Shown here piece by piece: positions 8,781 to 17,204 of a stretch of 64,000 bases of DNA. The notes beneath the pieces are model-generated. The model saw only the letters and a program-made list of their open reading frames with translations, had not been told where the DNA came from and did no database searches. The translations under genes and the position numbers were made by a program. How positions within the stretch are numbered: position 1 is the first letter of the stretch; each line of letters starts with the position of its first letter. This stretch comes from a halophilic archaeon SHRA6 (lineage in GTDB: Archaea; Halobacteriota; Halobacteria; Halobacteriales; Haloferacaceae). The stretch is from contig ML241294.1 in assembly GCA_005239175.1 (NCBI GenBank), forward strand, positions 507,275 through 571,274. The letters run 5' to 3'.

Positions 8781-10540
8781 CTGTCTCCCTCCACAGAGCT
8801 GGCGGCTGCGGGTTCGATATCAGCGTCGATCGCCTCTATCGCCGCGAGAACGCCGTTCATTTTCTGTTCAGTTTCTTCGTACTCGCTGGTCGGATCGCTG
8901 TCGGCGACGATCCCCGCGCCGGCCTGAACGGTGATCCGGTCGCTATCACCAACTGAGTCGCTGGTGTCACTGGGCGCGTCTCGGCCGTGATCGATCGTTG
9001 CAGTCCGGATGACGATCGCGAAATCCGCATCGCCGCTCCACGAGAAGTAGCCGACACCGCCGCCATAGACGCCGCGTGGACGCGCTTCGAGATCGTCGAT
9101 GATCTCCATCGCCCTGATTTTGGGTGCCCCCGTGAGTGTTCCCGCGGGGAACGTCACCCGGGCCGCGTCGAACGCGTCGACATCGCCAGCAAGCGTCCCC
9201 GTTACTGTTGATTCAATGTGTTGGACGTGGCTGTATTTTAAGACGTTCATGAACTCCTCGACCTCGACGGAACCGGGTTTCGAGACCCGTCGGACGTCGT
9301 TTCTGGCCAGGTCGACGAGCATCGTGTGTTCGGCGCGCTCTTTGTCGTCGGCGAGCATCTCGCCGGCCAGGCGCCGATCCTCGACGGGGCTTCCCCCTCG
9401 GGGGCATGTCCCCGCGATCGGGTTCGAAACGATCCGATCGCCCTGTACAGAGACGAGTGTCTCGGGGCTCGCACCAACGATCGAGAGGTTGTCGTGTGCA
9501 ATCAGATACATATACGGAGAGGGGTTGATCTCTCGCAACGCGTCGTAGAGTCCGATCGGGTCGATCTCGCCGGTGAGCTCGCGGGTCCGCGAAATAACAC
9601 CCTGATAGATATCCCCATCGCGAACGTGTGCTTTGGCTGTTCGAACGGCGTCCTCGTAGACTGACTGCTCGCCCGCGACCTCGTCCGTTCGGGTGAACCC
9701 ACCTGGCTCAGGTTCGCGCGCAGCTGCGAGGCGCTCAGCGACGCGGTCCAGTTCCGCCTCGATCGAGTCGTACACCGCGTCCGGGTCGTCGTCGGGACGG
9801 ACAATCGGGGTAAAGACGAGTTCAACGGTGTCGGCGACGTCGTCGAAAACGAGCGTTTTGGTGGTGAGTGCGAACTCCGCATCCGGAAGCGGGCTCTCGG
9901 GGCGCGATCGGCCAACTTCCTCGAGGTAGAGGTCGTACACTGCTTCGTACGCGAGATAGCCGACGAGTCCCCCCGAAAGCTGTTGGCGGTCGGTGGCTGG
10001 GAAGCCGCGGCGTTCGAGCGCTGGCAGTGTCTTACGGAGCCGATCGAGTATGTCAGGCTCGTCGCTGCCGTTGCTTGTGTCGCTAGTGTCGCTTGTATCG
10101 CTGGTGTCGCTATCGTTGCTGGTCTCACTATCGTTGCTGGTGTCGCTATCGTTGCTGGTCTCACTTCGATCGGCCCCGGAGAGTCGCTCAGCTACAAATT
10201 CGCCAGCCGGCCCCAGTGGCTCAAACGAGGTCTCCTCGGGCCGGACAGACACGATCGCATCCGGATCGTACCCGACGAACGAGTATCGGGCGTGTTTGCC
10301 CGGATCACTTCCGGAGCCGAACGCGCCGTCTGGATCGCTGGAGGCAACCTTCTCGGCGCTTTCGAGCAGGAAACTGTAGGGCTGATTCTCCGAGAGCGCT
10401 GCGTACGCCGCAAGCGGCGAAACGTCGGAGTCGATCGTCGCAGCGAGTCGGGCCACGATCGGCTCCGAACGATCTGCCAGTAGCGACCGAAACGCCGCGC
10501 GATCGCGATCGAGTCGCACGGACGGGACAGCGTTACTCAT
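8777..10540 (-). CDS. trpE: Anthranilate synthase component I
   Basis: From the ATG at 10540 the product is 587 residues. It converts chorismate plus ammonia to anthranilate. The C-terminal chorismate-binding domain is clear: GDIYQGVISR, SPYMYLI, NPIAGTCPRGG, ERAEHTMLVDLARND, FPAGTLTGAPK and GVGYFSW. The N-terminal domain holds LLESAEK (tryptophan-feedback region). Between roughly residues 125 and 162 is an acidic Ser/Thr/Asp repeat (units of SDT and SND) not expected in the fold, so it is likely a disordered loop. The start overlaps the trpF stop by eight bases (ATGAGTAA). Confidence 0.95.
   Translation of the reverse strand: MSNAVPSVRLDRDRAAFRSLLADRSEPIVARLAATIDSDVSPLAAYAALSENQPYSFLLESAEKVASSDPDGAFGSGSDPGKHARYSFVGYDPDAIVSVRPEETSFEPLGPAGEFVAERLSGADRSETSNDSDTSNDSETSNDSDTSDTSDTSDTSNGSDEPDILDRLRKTLPALERRGFPATDRQQLSGGLVGYLAYEAVYDLYLEEVGRSRPESPLPDAEFALTTKTLVFDDVADTVELVFTPIVRPDDDPDAVYDSIEAELDRVAERLAAAREPEPGGFTRTDEVAGEQSVYEDAVRTAKAHVRDGDIYQGVISRTRELTGEIDPIGLYDALREINPSPYMYLIAHDNLSIVGASPETLVSVQGDRIVSNPIAGTCPRGGSPVEDRRLAGEMLADDKERAEHTMLVDLARNDVRRVSKPGSVEVEEFMNVLKYSHVQHIESTVTGTLAGDVDAFDAARVTFPAGTLTGAPKIRAMEIIDDLEARPRGVYGGGVGYFSWSGDADFAIVIRTATIDHGRDAPSDTSDSVGDSDRITVQAGAGIVADSDPTSEYEETEQKMNGVLAAIEAIDADIEPAAASSVEGDR
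10053..10164 (-). repeat. Short tandem repeat inside trpE (Ser-Asp-Thr coding)
   Basis: About 110 bp made of variants of a 9-15 bp unit (gtcgctagt/gtcgctatcgttgct) read on the plus strand. In the trpE frame it encodes runs of SDT, SND and SET. The copies differ by single substitutions and by unit length, as in a slippage-prone minisatellite. Length stays in frame with trpE. Confidence 0.85.
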
Positions 10541-11186
10541 GAATCGGTACCTCAAGCTCGCGGCCCGCGTTTCGGACAAACGTCGCGACCGCCGTGTGGT
10601 CTTTTTCTCCACCCGAGGATTCGACCCCGGAGGCGACGTCAACTCCGAACGGCGCGGCGACGCCGACCGCCTCCGCAACGTTCTCGGGCGTGAGGCCGCC
10701 CGCAAGGATGACCGGTGTGGTGAGCGTTTCGGCGAGTTCGCCTGTCGCCTCCCAGTCGTGTGTCTCGCCGGTCCCACCCGCGCCGCTTTCGTCTGTCGAA
10801 TCGATCAACAGCGCGTCGACGACGCCATCAAGTTCGTGGGCCCGATCGACCTCGGTGTGATCGATCGCCTGGATCAGTTTGACGCCGGTTTCCGCGCGAA
10901 TGAATCCCAGTTCGTCGGCGTCGAAGGAGCCGTGTACCTGCAGCGCGTCCGGCTGGACAGTTCGAACCAGATCGACCGCCGACTCGGGATCCTCCGGCAT
11001 CGTCACGAGCGTCGCGGTGACGAACGGCGGGACGGCTGCAACGAGTTCTGCGGCGGTTCCGCGGTCGACCTCCCGAGGCGTGGTAACAGACACTTCGCTA
11101 ATAACGCCGATCGCGTCGGCACCGGCCTCGATCGCTGCTTGTAGGTCTGCGGCATTCGTGAGCCCACAGATCTTCACGCGCGCCAT
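10533..11186 (-). CDS. trpF: Phosphoribosylanthranilate isomerase
   Basis: 217 residues, a TIM-barrel isomerase acting at the third step of tryptophan synthesis (PRA to CdRP). The start MARVKICGLTN is the family signature with the catalytic Cys; LQVHGSFD and the glycine-rich phosphate loops LAGGLTPENV and GVDVASGVE are present, including the catalytic Asp of GVDV(A/S)S. The ATG abuts the trpD stop directly. A Ser/Asp/Gly-rich loop (DSTDESGAGGTGE) is a small halophile-type insertion. Second gene of the operon. Confidence 0.95.
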   Translation of the reverse strand: MARVKICGLTNAADLQAAIEAGADAIGVISEVSVTTPREVDRGTAAELVAAVPPFVTATLVTMPEDPESAVDLVRTVQPDALQVHGSFDADELGFIRAETGVKLIQAIDHTEVDRAHELDGVVDALLIDSTDESGAGGTGETHDWEATGELAETLTTPVILAGGLTPENVAEAVGVAAPFGVDVASGVESSGGEKDHTAVATFVRNAGRELEVPIHE

Positions 11187-12194
11187 CTACGCCTCCGCCG
11201 TCGCACCGCGAAGCGCGTCGAGCTTTTCGGCGGCCGCACCGGAGTCGATCGCCGCCGCGGCCTGCTCAACACCGGCTTCGATCGAATCGGCAAGCCCCGC
11301 AACGTAGATCGCCGCACCCGCGTTCGCGAGGATAACGTCGCGCTTCGGTCCGGTCACCTCCCCCGAGACGATCCCGGTAAGATCAGCAGCGTTCTCATCG
11401 GGGCTGCCGCCCTGAATCGCCGCGATCGGTGCGGTTGACAGGCCAAGATCCTCGGGCGTGAGCGTGAATGTCGACACCGTCTCTCCCTTGACTTCCGCAA
11501 CGGTTGTTGGTCCGTGAATAGCGATCTCGTCCGTACCGTCGCCGTGGACGACGAGCGCGTGTTCGACCGGCATGCGGGCAAGCGCATCCGCGATGAGCGG
11601 AACGAGATCGGCGTCGTAGACACCGAGTACCTGTGCCTGTGCGCCTGCAGGGTTTGTGAGCGGACCGAGGACGTTGAAGATTGTCCGCATTCCAAGTTCC
11701 TTTCGGGGGCCGATCACCGCCTTCATTGCAGGGTGAAACACCGGTGCAAGCATGAAGCCGATTCCATCCGCTTCGATCGCCGCCTCGACATCTCCGGGCT
11801 CGGCGTCGACGGTGACGCCCGCAGTTTCGAGGACGTCTGCGCTGCCAGACGACGACGATACAGAGTAGTTGCCGTGTTTGGCAACCGTCACGCCTGCGCC
11901 CGCGGCGACGATCGCACTCGTCGTCGAGACGTTGATCGTATCGTAGTCGTCCCCACCCGTCCCACAGGTGTCGACGAGCGGTGCTCTGTCAGGGGCGATC
12001 GTCCGTGCTGCCGCGCGCATGCCCTGTGCGAAGCCGGCGATCTCGTCTTCGGTCTCTCCCTTCGATCGAAGGGCTGCCAACAGCGCGCCGATCTGGGCCT
12101 CCGTGGCATCTTCGAATACGGCGGTCGCCGCGTCGCGAGCCTGCTCAAGTGTCAGATCCTGTCCGTCGGTCACGAGTTCGATGTATGTTTGCAT
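11187..12194 (-). CDS. trpD: Anthranilate phosphoribosyltransferase
   Basis: 335 residues, transferring phosphoribose from PRPP to anthranilate. Family motifs in order: GALLAALRSKGET, the diphosphate-binding DTCGTGGDD, NVSTTSAIVAAGAG with KHGNYSVSSSSGSADVLE, and FNVLGPLTNPAG. First gene of trpDFEG; the stop directly touches the trpF start. Upstream (12195-12270) an AT-rich stretch with CATATTTG about 48 bp before the ATG is a candidate promoter, which would imply a short leader. No leader peptide rich in Trp codons was seen. Confidence 0.95.
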   Translation of the reverse strand: MQTYIELVTDGQDLTLEQARDAATAVFEDATEAQIGALLAALRSKGETEDEIAGFAQGMRAAARTIAPDRAPLVDTCGTGGDDYDTINVSTTSAIVAAGAGVTVAKHGNYSVSSSSGSADVLETAGVTVDAEPGDVEAAIEADGIGFMLAPVFHPAMKAVIGPRKELGMRTIFNVLGPLTNPAGAQAQVLGVYDADLVPLIADALARMPVEHALVVHGDGTDEIAIHGPTTVAEVKGETVSTFTLTPEDLGLSTAPIAAIQGGSPDENAADLTGIVSGEVTGPKRDVILANAGAAIYVAGLADSIEAGVEQAAAAIDSGAAAEKLDALRGATAEA

Positions 12195-12278
12195 TGTCGG
12201 TTACCAATGTATGAGTTCGTCTTGTGATGTACAAATATGTTCATCAGTAAAAGCCTGTCGGGCTGCGTATACGGGCAC

Positions 12279-12374
12279 GATCAGCCCGATCGCGACTGGA
12301 AGAGCGATTTGATCAGCTCAATCGCGACCCGAGGAACGATTTGATCAGCTCGATCGTACCCGGGAGTCGAACTC
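12279..12374. repeat. Three tandem copies of a 32-bp intergenic repeat
   Basis: Three units beginning GATCAGCYCRATCG start at 12279, 12311 and 12343, exactly 32 bp apart, with several substitutions between copies. They fill the space between the trpD promoter region and the amidase start. No hairpin or coding function is evident. Confidence 0.8.
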
Positions 12375-12418
12375 GCTGCGTGGGGAATCGTCAAATCCCT
12401 CGACGGTGACGATCACGT

Positions 12419-13729
12419 ATGCGCACAGACACGCCGCTCGCCGCGGCGATCGCCGATCTCCGACACGGCGGAACGACGCCCGAAGAGTACACAGACCGCT
12501 GTTTCGATCGATTTTCCGATGTTGAGTCAGACGTTCACGCGTTCGTCTCCGAAGCCGACAGAACCGGGCGGATCAAACGACAGCTTCGGGCGATCGAATC
12601 CAGCGGAAGTGATGATCGGCCGTGGGATGATCGACCGGCGTTGTACGGTGTGCCGGTTGGCGTAAAGGATATTTTTCACGTCGACGGGCTGGAGACACAC
12701 GCCGGTTCGTCACTTCCATCCGAGGTACTAGCGGGGCCACAGGGGAGCGCGATCGACGCGCTGGACGCCGCGGGGGCAATTGTGTTTGGTAAAACCGTCA
12801 CGGCCGAGTTCGCACACTTCTCGCCCGGGCCAACGCGGAACCCTCACGATCTCGATCGGACGCCCGGTGGCTCCTCCAGCGGATCGGCTGCAGCGGTCGC
12901 CGCAGGAGTCGTGCCGCTCGCACTCGGGACGCAGACGATCGGCTCGGTGAACCGCCCGGCAGCGTTTTGCGGCGTTGTCGGGTTCAAACCCTCCTATGGT
13001 CGAATTCCCACAGATGGGGTGATCCCAGCGGCACCGTCGGTCGACCACGTTGGGACGTTCACGCAGGATATTGCTGGCGCGCGGGCCGCGGCTGCGGTGC
13101 TCTGTTCGGGGTGGCGATCGGAATCTGTCCCGCGGCGCGAACGGCCGACGATTGGGGTTCCGGCGGGCCCGTACGTCGAACAGGCCGAAGCTGTCGGACA
13201 GACGGCGTTCGCGGAGCACGTCGATCGGCTCGAGGCGGCGGGCTTTGACGTGACCCGACTCGAGGTCTTTCCAGATATCGAGGCCGTCAATCGGCGGCAC
13301 GAACGCCTGGTCGCCGCGGAGATGGCGATGGGCCACGAGCGCTGGTACCGCACGTACGGCGATCGGTACGCCGAAAAAACCGCTGCCGTGATCGAGAAGG
13401 GCCGGTCGATCGCCGCCGGCGAACTGGCGCAGGCCCGCGTGAGTCGAGTTGAGCTCCGCGAGCGGGTGTGCGATCAGATGGCCGAGGCAGACATCGACGT
13501 AATTGTGTCGCCTGCTGCGCCCGGCCCGGCCCCAGACGGGATCGAGACGACCGGCGATCCGATCATGAGCCTCCCGTGGACCCACAGCGGCCTGCCAACG
13601 GTGTCGATTCCGGCCTCCCGGACCGACGAGGGACTGCCGATCGGGCTCGGGTGCTCGGCGCGGTTTGGAGACGACGAGCGATTGTTGCGATGGTGTGAGC
13701 CGATCGCGGCGGCGCTCGACGGCGTCTGA
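12419..13729 (+). CDS. Amidase-signature family hydrolase
   Basis: 436 residues of the amidase-signature fold with the Ser-cisSer-Lys triad: Lys83 in GVPVGVKDIF, the cis-Ser in TPGGSSSGSAAAVAAG (150-156), and the nucleophile Ser176 in TIGSVNRPAAFCG. The more common GTDTGGS is GTQTIGS here. Such enzymes cleave amides and related C-N bonds; the substrate cannot be told from sequence. GatA of the tRNA amidotransferase is the closest housekeeping relative but no gatB/gatC lies nearby, so a catabolic or allophanate-hydrolase-like role is more likely. It is divergent from the trp operon. Confidence 0.85.
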   Translation: MRTDTPLAAAIADLRHGGTTPEEYTDRCFDRFSDVESDVHAFVSEADRTGRIKRQLRAIESSGSDDRPWDDRPALYGVPVGVKDIFHVDGLETHAGSSLPSEVLAGPQGSAIDALDAAGAIVFGKTVTAEFAHFSPGPTRNPHDLDRTPGGSSSGSAAAVAAGVVPLALGTQTIGSVNRPAAFCGVVGFKPSYGRIPTDGVIPAAPSVDHVGTFTQDIAGARAAAAVLCSGWRSESVPRRERPTIGVPAGPYVEQAEAVGQTAFAEHVDRLEAAGFDVTRLEVFPDIEAVNRRHERLVAAEMAMGHERWYRTYGDRYAEKTAAVIEKGRSIAAGELAQARVSRVELRERVCDQMAEADIDVIVSPAAPGPAPDGIETTGDPIMSLPWTHSGLPTVSIPASRTDEGLPIGLGCSARFGDDERLLRWCEPIAAALDGV

Positions 13730-13876
13730 TCGGCCGCTCCGGGCAGTTTCGAGAGCGATCGACGTGGGCGGCTCGATCGGTCTTGGCGGGCGAAAAATCC
13801 ACATGCGGCAGCACGATCGAAAGCTTCAATTACCTCCCCCGGATACGAGAAAACGCGACAGAACGCGAAACCGGAC

Positions 13877-13950
13877 GGGTTTGTGGTCTAGTCTGGTTAT
13901 GACACCTCCTTGACATGGAGGAGGCCGGCAGTTCAAATCTGCCCAAACCC
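13877..13950 (+). tRNA. tRNA-Val (GAC anticodon)
   Basis: Acceptor stem GGGTTTG pairs with CAAACCC; the anticodon arm CCTCC-TTGACAT-GGAGG gives anticodon GAC (Val); the T arm is GGCAG-TTCAAAT-CTGCC. The total is 74 nt without encoded CCA. No intron is seen. Its 3' half is repeated downstream (see repeat entry). Confidence 0.95.
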
Positions 13951-14160
13951 ACTCTCTGAATTCTCCAACGACGAGTGATGCGAAGTTGCTTGCAACCTCG
14001 AAAGCGATCGGCGAAGCTGCGAGCGAAGCGAGGAGTCCGTGAAATTGAGATGGGTGCTGGCAGATTTGAACCAGGGAGCGAACACAGTGAGCGACTGTGG
14101 TTCAAAATCTACTCAAACCCAGCTCAAAATCTGCCCAACCCCACTCTCTGATTTCTCATC
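13951..14160 (+). repeat. tRNA-Val 3'-end-derived repeats downstream of the tRNA
   Basis: The T-arm/3' end of tRNA-Val recurs at 14099-14121 and again at 14123-14157; the latter also repeats the flanking ACTCTCTGA..TTCTC that follows the true tRNA (13950-13966). An opposite-strand T-arm-like stretch at 14060-14072 and a perfect hairpin CACAGT-GAGCG-ACTGTG (14083-14099) lie between. The rest, to the kinase start at 14251, contains no recognisable gene. It could be scars of integration at the tRNA or a tRNA-associated repeat family. Confidence 0.8.
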
Positions 14161-14250
14161 GATCGGCGGTCCGTCAGGGCACATGCGACTGCGCAGTCCG
14201 GACGCACGATCATCAAGATATATTACCTATCGTATGGGAACGCTTGGACA

Positions 14251-15927
14251 GTGACCTGGCAGCCGACAGTATTCGCCATCCCGATGCTCCTTGCGGCCGG
14301 TGTAGCGGTAGTACTTGGACTCTACACCGGCTGGATCGCCCACACACGGGGATCGGATCGTATTGTAACGATCTTTGGGCTGATCGCCGTCGCAACCGTT
14401 CTGTGGGTCGGCGGGTCGGCGCTCAAACTGCTCCACACCGATCCGGCGACAAAGCTGCTGTTCTATCGGATCCTCCACATTGGCGCGATGCTCCTGCCGG
14501 CGCTTTTTGTGCTGTTCGTGGCCGCGTACACCGATCGCGACCGATGGTTTCGCCCAGCGGTGATCGGTGTTCTCTTTGCGATTCCACTGGGAATTATTGT
14601 GCTGTTGTTTTTCGAGCCACCCTCGCTCATGATCGCAGACGTCCGGGTAGTCGAAAATGGCCTTGTAATCCTCCGCGTGACTGATGGACCCGCGTTTTTT
14701 GTTTCGATTCTGTACAGTTTCGGGCTGACTGTCGCTGCGCTCGGACTTGTTGGGTATGAAGCGCATCAAATCGGCTCGGCCTACTATCCACAGGCAGGGT
14801 TGCTGGCGGTCGGCGTTCTCGCACCGATACTCATCAGCGTGCTCACGATCGCCGAACTCCCGCCATTTCTCCCCGATCGACCGAACTTTGTCCCGATATC
14901 TGGAGTGATCAGCACCAGCGCAATGGGAATCGCGATTCTCCGATACCGGCTGTTCAGACTCCCACCGATGGCGTACACGACGGCGATGCGATACTCGCCG
15001 GATGCGATGTTCGTCCTCGATCACACCGGCCGGATCGTCCACGCCAACCCAAGCGGTGAGGAGTTGCTCACGGCGTCCGATAGCGCGATCGGCGATCAGC
15101 TGACGGCCATCTTGCCGGCGTTTGGTTCCGACACCGAGACGGGCGATCGCTTCGAAATCGAATCTGCAGACGGTGGCTCGAAAGTGTTTGAGGCTGTCGT
15201 CGACCCATTGACTCGCGGCGGAAGCCATGTGGGCAGAGTCGTCGTGCTCAGAGACGTGACTGAAAGACAGCGCCAGCGAGAAAGGCTAAAGCGCCAGGCC
15301 GAGCGCCTCGACGCCTTCGCATCGACTGTGTCACACGACCTTCGAAATCCGCTCTCAGTCGCGCAAGGGTATCTTCAGATGATCGACACCGACGATCCAG
15401 AGACGGTGGAGATGATCGAGACAATCGAACGGAGCCACGATCGAATCGCCGACATCATCGACGACCTCCTGATGTTGTCCCGACAGGGGCGTCGGATCGA
15501 CGAGTTCGAGGCGGTGTCGCTTGCAGAGATCACAACCCTGTCGTGGGCCGGCGTCAACACGGCGGCGGCGACGGTCGAGGCCACAATCGACGACGATCAA
15601 ACAATCCAGGCCGATCCAGCGATGTTGCAACACGTCTTCGAGAACCTCTTTCGGAACAGCGTGGAACACGGTGGGAGTGGCGTGCACGTGCGCGTCGGTT
15701 GGCTCAAAGACGGATCAGGCTTCTACGTCGAGGATTCCGGACCAGGGATCGACCCGGATGATCGGGAGGCCGTACTCGAGCCGGGATACACGACGAGCGA
15801 TGACGGCACCGGATATGGCCTCGAGATTGTCCGGTCGATCGTCGAAGCACACGGCTGGGAGCTCGCGATCGAGGAGGGTGAGGCCGGTGGTGCTCGGTTT
15901 GAGATCTGGGGAGTACAGACGCAGTAG
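14251..15927 (+). CDS. Membrane sensor histidine kinase (7TM N-terminus, PAS, HisKA, HATPase)
   Basis: 558 residues from GTG 14251. Residues 1-235 hold about seven hydrophobic helices, matching the 7TM histidine-kinase N-terminal domain. A PAS-like domain follows (RYSPDAMFVLDHTGRIVHAN), then a dimerisation helix with the phosphorylated His in STVSHDLRNPLS, and an ATPase domain with N box ENLFRNSVEH, G1 box DSGPGID and G2 box GTGYGLEIV. It would autophosphorylate in response to an unknown signal and pass phosphate to a response regulator. No receiver-domain gene is adjacent, so the partner is elsewhere. Confidence 0.92.
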   Translation: MTWQPTVFAIPMLLAAGVAVVLGLYTGWIAHTRGSDRIVTIFGLIAVATVLWVGGSALKLLHTDPATKLLFYRILHIGAMLLPALFVLFVAAYTDRDRWFRPAVIGVLFAIPLGIIVLLFFEPPSLMIADVRVVENGLVILRVTDGPAFFVSILYSFGLTVAALGLVGYEAHQIGSAYYPQAGLLAVGVLAPILISVLTIAELPPFLPDRPNFVPISGVISTSAMGIAILRYRLFRLPPMAYTTAMRYSPDAMFVLDHTGRIVHANPSGEELLTASDSAIGDQLTAILPAFGSDTETGDRFEIESADGGSKVFEAVVDPLTRGGSHVGRVVVLRDVTERQRQRERLKRQAERLDAFASTVSHDLRNPLSVAQGYLQMIDTDDPETVEMIETIERSHDRIADIIDDLLMLSRQGRRIDEFEAVSLAEITTLSWAGVNTAAATVEATIDDDQTIQADPAMLQHVFENLFRNSVEHGGSGVHVRVGWLKDGSGFYVEDSGPGIDPDDREAVLEPGYTTSDDGTGYGLEIVRSIVEAHGWELAIEEGEAGGARFEIWGVQTQ

Positions 15928-16052
15928 CCGTTAAGCCCCGGTTACTATACATTTTATCAGACTATTATCAGGTCTTCCAGAGCCGATCGCTCCGGTCTGC
16001 GAGAATAGAAACAAAGTTCAAGACACTACGCGGAGTAGCATCAACTTGGATT

Positions 16053-17192
16053 ATGGATATCACTGATATCGTCGTCGAGGAATTTATTGAGGTTGATGTC
16101 GACGAGCGGATCGGCAAGGTCCGGTCGATCTTCGAATCGGAGAACCCCCGGGGCGTCATCGTGACCGACGACGGCGAGTACGCGGGCGTGATCGGCGAGA
16201 GCGAGCTGGTCAAATCGAGAATCGAACACGATACCAAAGCAAGCGTGCTGATGAAGCCCGCACCGCGGATCGAAGAACACGAAGACGTTCGCGAGACAGC
16301 ACGGCTGTTGATCGAAGGGGACGTTCGCATCGCCCCCGTCTACGCCGGCGAGAAGCTCATCGGGATCGTCACCACGGATACGATCCTCAAAGCAGTGCTC
16401 GATAACCTGGATGTACTCACCGTCGAGCAGGTCTACACCCGCGATCCGCTCACGGTGACGGATCAGTCCCATATCGGCCAGGCGATCAACCGCCTCCGTG
16501 AGAATGGCGTCTCTCGGCTGCCTGTGACCAACGACGCCGGCAAGCTGACCGGCATCCTCACCACCCACGACATCGTTGAGTTTGTCGTTCGTGACAACGA
16601 GCGCCAGGAGAAAGGCGATCGCAGCGGCGACGCCGATCGGATGCTTGATCTGCCTGTGTACAACCTCTCGACCTCACCTGTGCTCACTGTAACGCCAGAG
16701 ACGAGCGTCAAAACAGCGGTCGAGAAGATGCTCGACAACGACATCTCGGGGCTTGTTGTCACCCCCGAAGGCGAGGACGTCGTCGACGGCGTGATTACGA
16801 AAACCGACGTCCTTCGGGCGCTCACGTTCACCGAAGAGTCCCAGATGGATGTTCAGATTACGAACGTGGACCTGTTGGACACGATCGATCGCGGGGAGAT
16901 CACCGACTCGATCGCCCGTGTGGTCGACAAATACCAGCAGATGGATGTCCACCACGCACACGTTCGCTTCCACGAACACAAAGAGAAGCTCCGCGGCACA
17001 CCGTTGATCCAGTCGCAGATTCGCCTGCGGACCAGCCACGGCCAGGTTGCTGGCTCCGGGGAGGGCTACGGCGCAGATCACGCCTTCCACGTCGCCCTGG
17101 ATAAGCTCGAGCGGAATGTCCTCGAAATGAAGGGGGTCAACGCCGACGAAAAGTACCGTGGCCAGCTGTTGCGAAAGCTCGGCGAACTGTAA
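16053..17192 (+). CDS. Four-CBS protein with HPF/RaiA-like C-terminal domain
   Basis: 379 residues. Residues 1-260 contain four CBS motifs (two Bateman modules), with repeated patterns such as GVIVTDDGEYAGVIG, IAPVYAGEKLIGIVT, RLPVTNDAGKLTGILT and GLVVTPEGEDVVDGVIT; these normally bind adenine nucleotides. From about 265 the sequence changes to a ribosome-hibernation-factor-like pattern: VQITNVDLLDTID, an alternating-strand stretch around HHAHVRFHEHK, then GQVAGSGEGYGADHAFHVALDKLERNVLE, closely recalling the AAIDGLIDKLARQL end of bacterial HPF. I infer a nucleotide-sensing ribosome-binding factor. Convergent with radB (12 bp apart). ATG start fits an AT-rich promoter upstream. Confidence 0.8.
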   Translation: MDITDIVVEEFIEVDVDERIGKVRSIFESENPRGVIVTDDGEYAGVIGESELVKSRIEHDTKASVLMKPAPRIEEHEDVRETARLLIEGDVRIAPVYAGEKLIGIVTTDTILKAVLDNLDVLTVEQVYTRDPLTVTDQSHIGQAINRLRENGVSRLPVTNDAGKLTGILTTHDIVEFVVRDNERQEKGDRSGDADRMLDLPVYNLSTSPVLTVTPETSVKTAVEKMLDNDISGLVVTPEGEDVVDGVITKTDVLRALTFTEESQMDVQITNVDLLDTIDRGEITDSIARVVDKYQQMDVHHAHVRFHEHKEKLRGTPLIQSQIRLRTSHGQVAGSGEGYGADHAFHVALDKLERNVLEMKGVNADEKYRGQLLRKLGEL

Positions 17193-17204
17193 TCTGCGGT
17201 CGTG

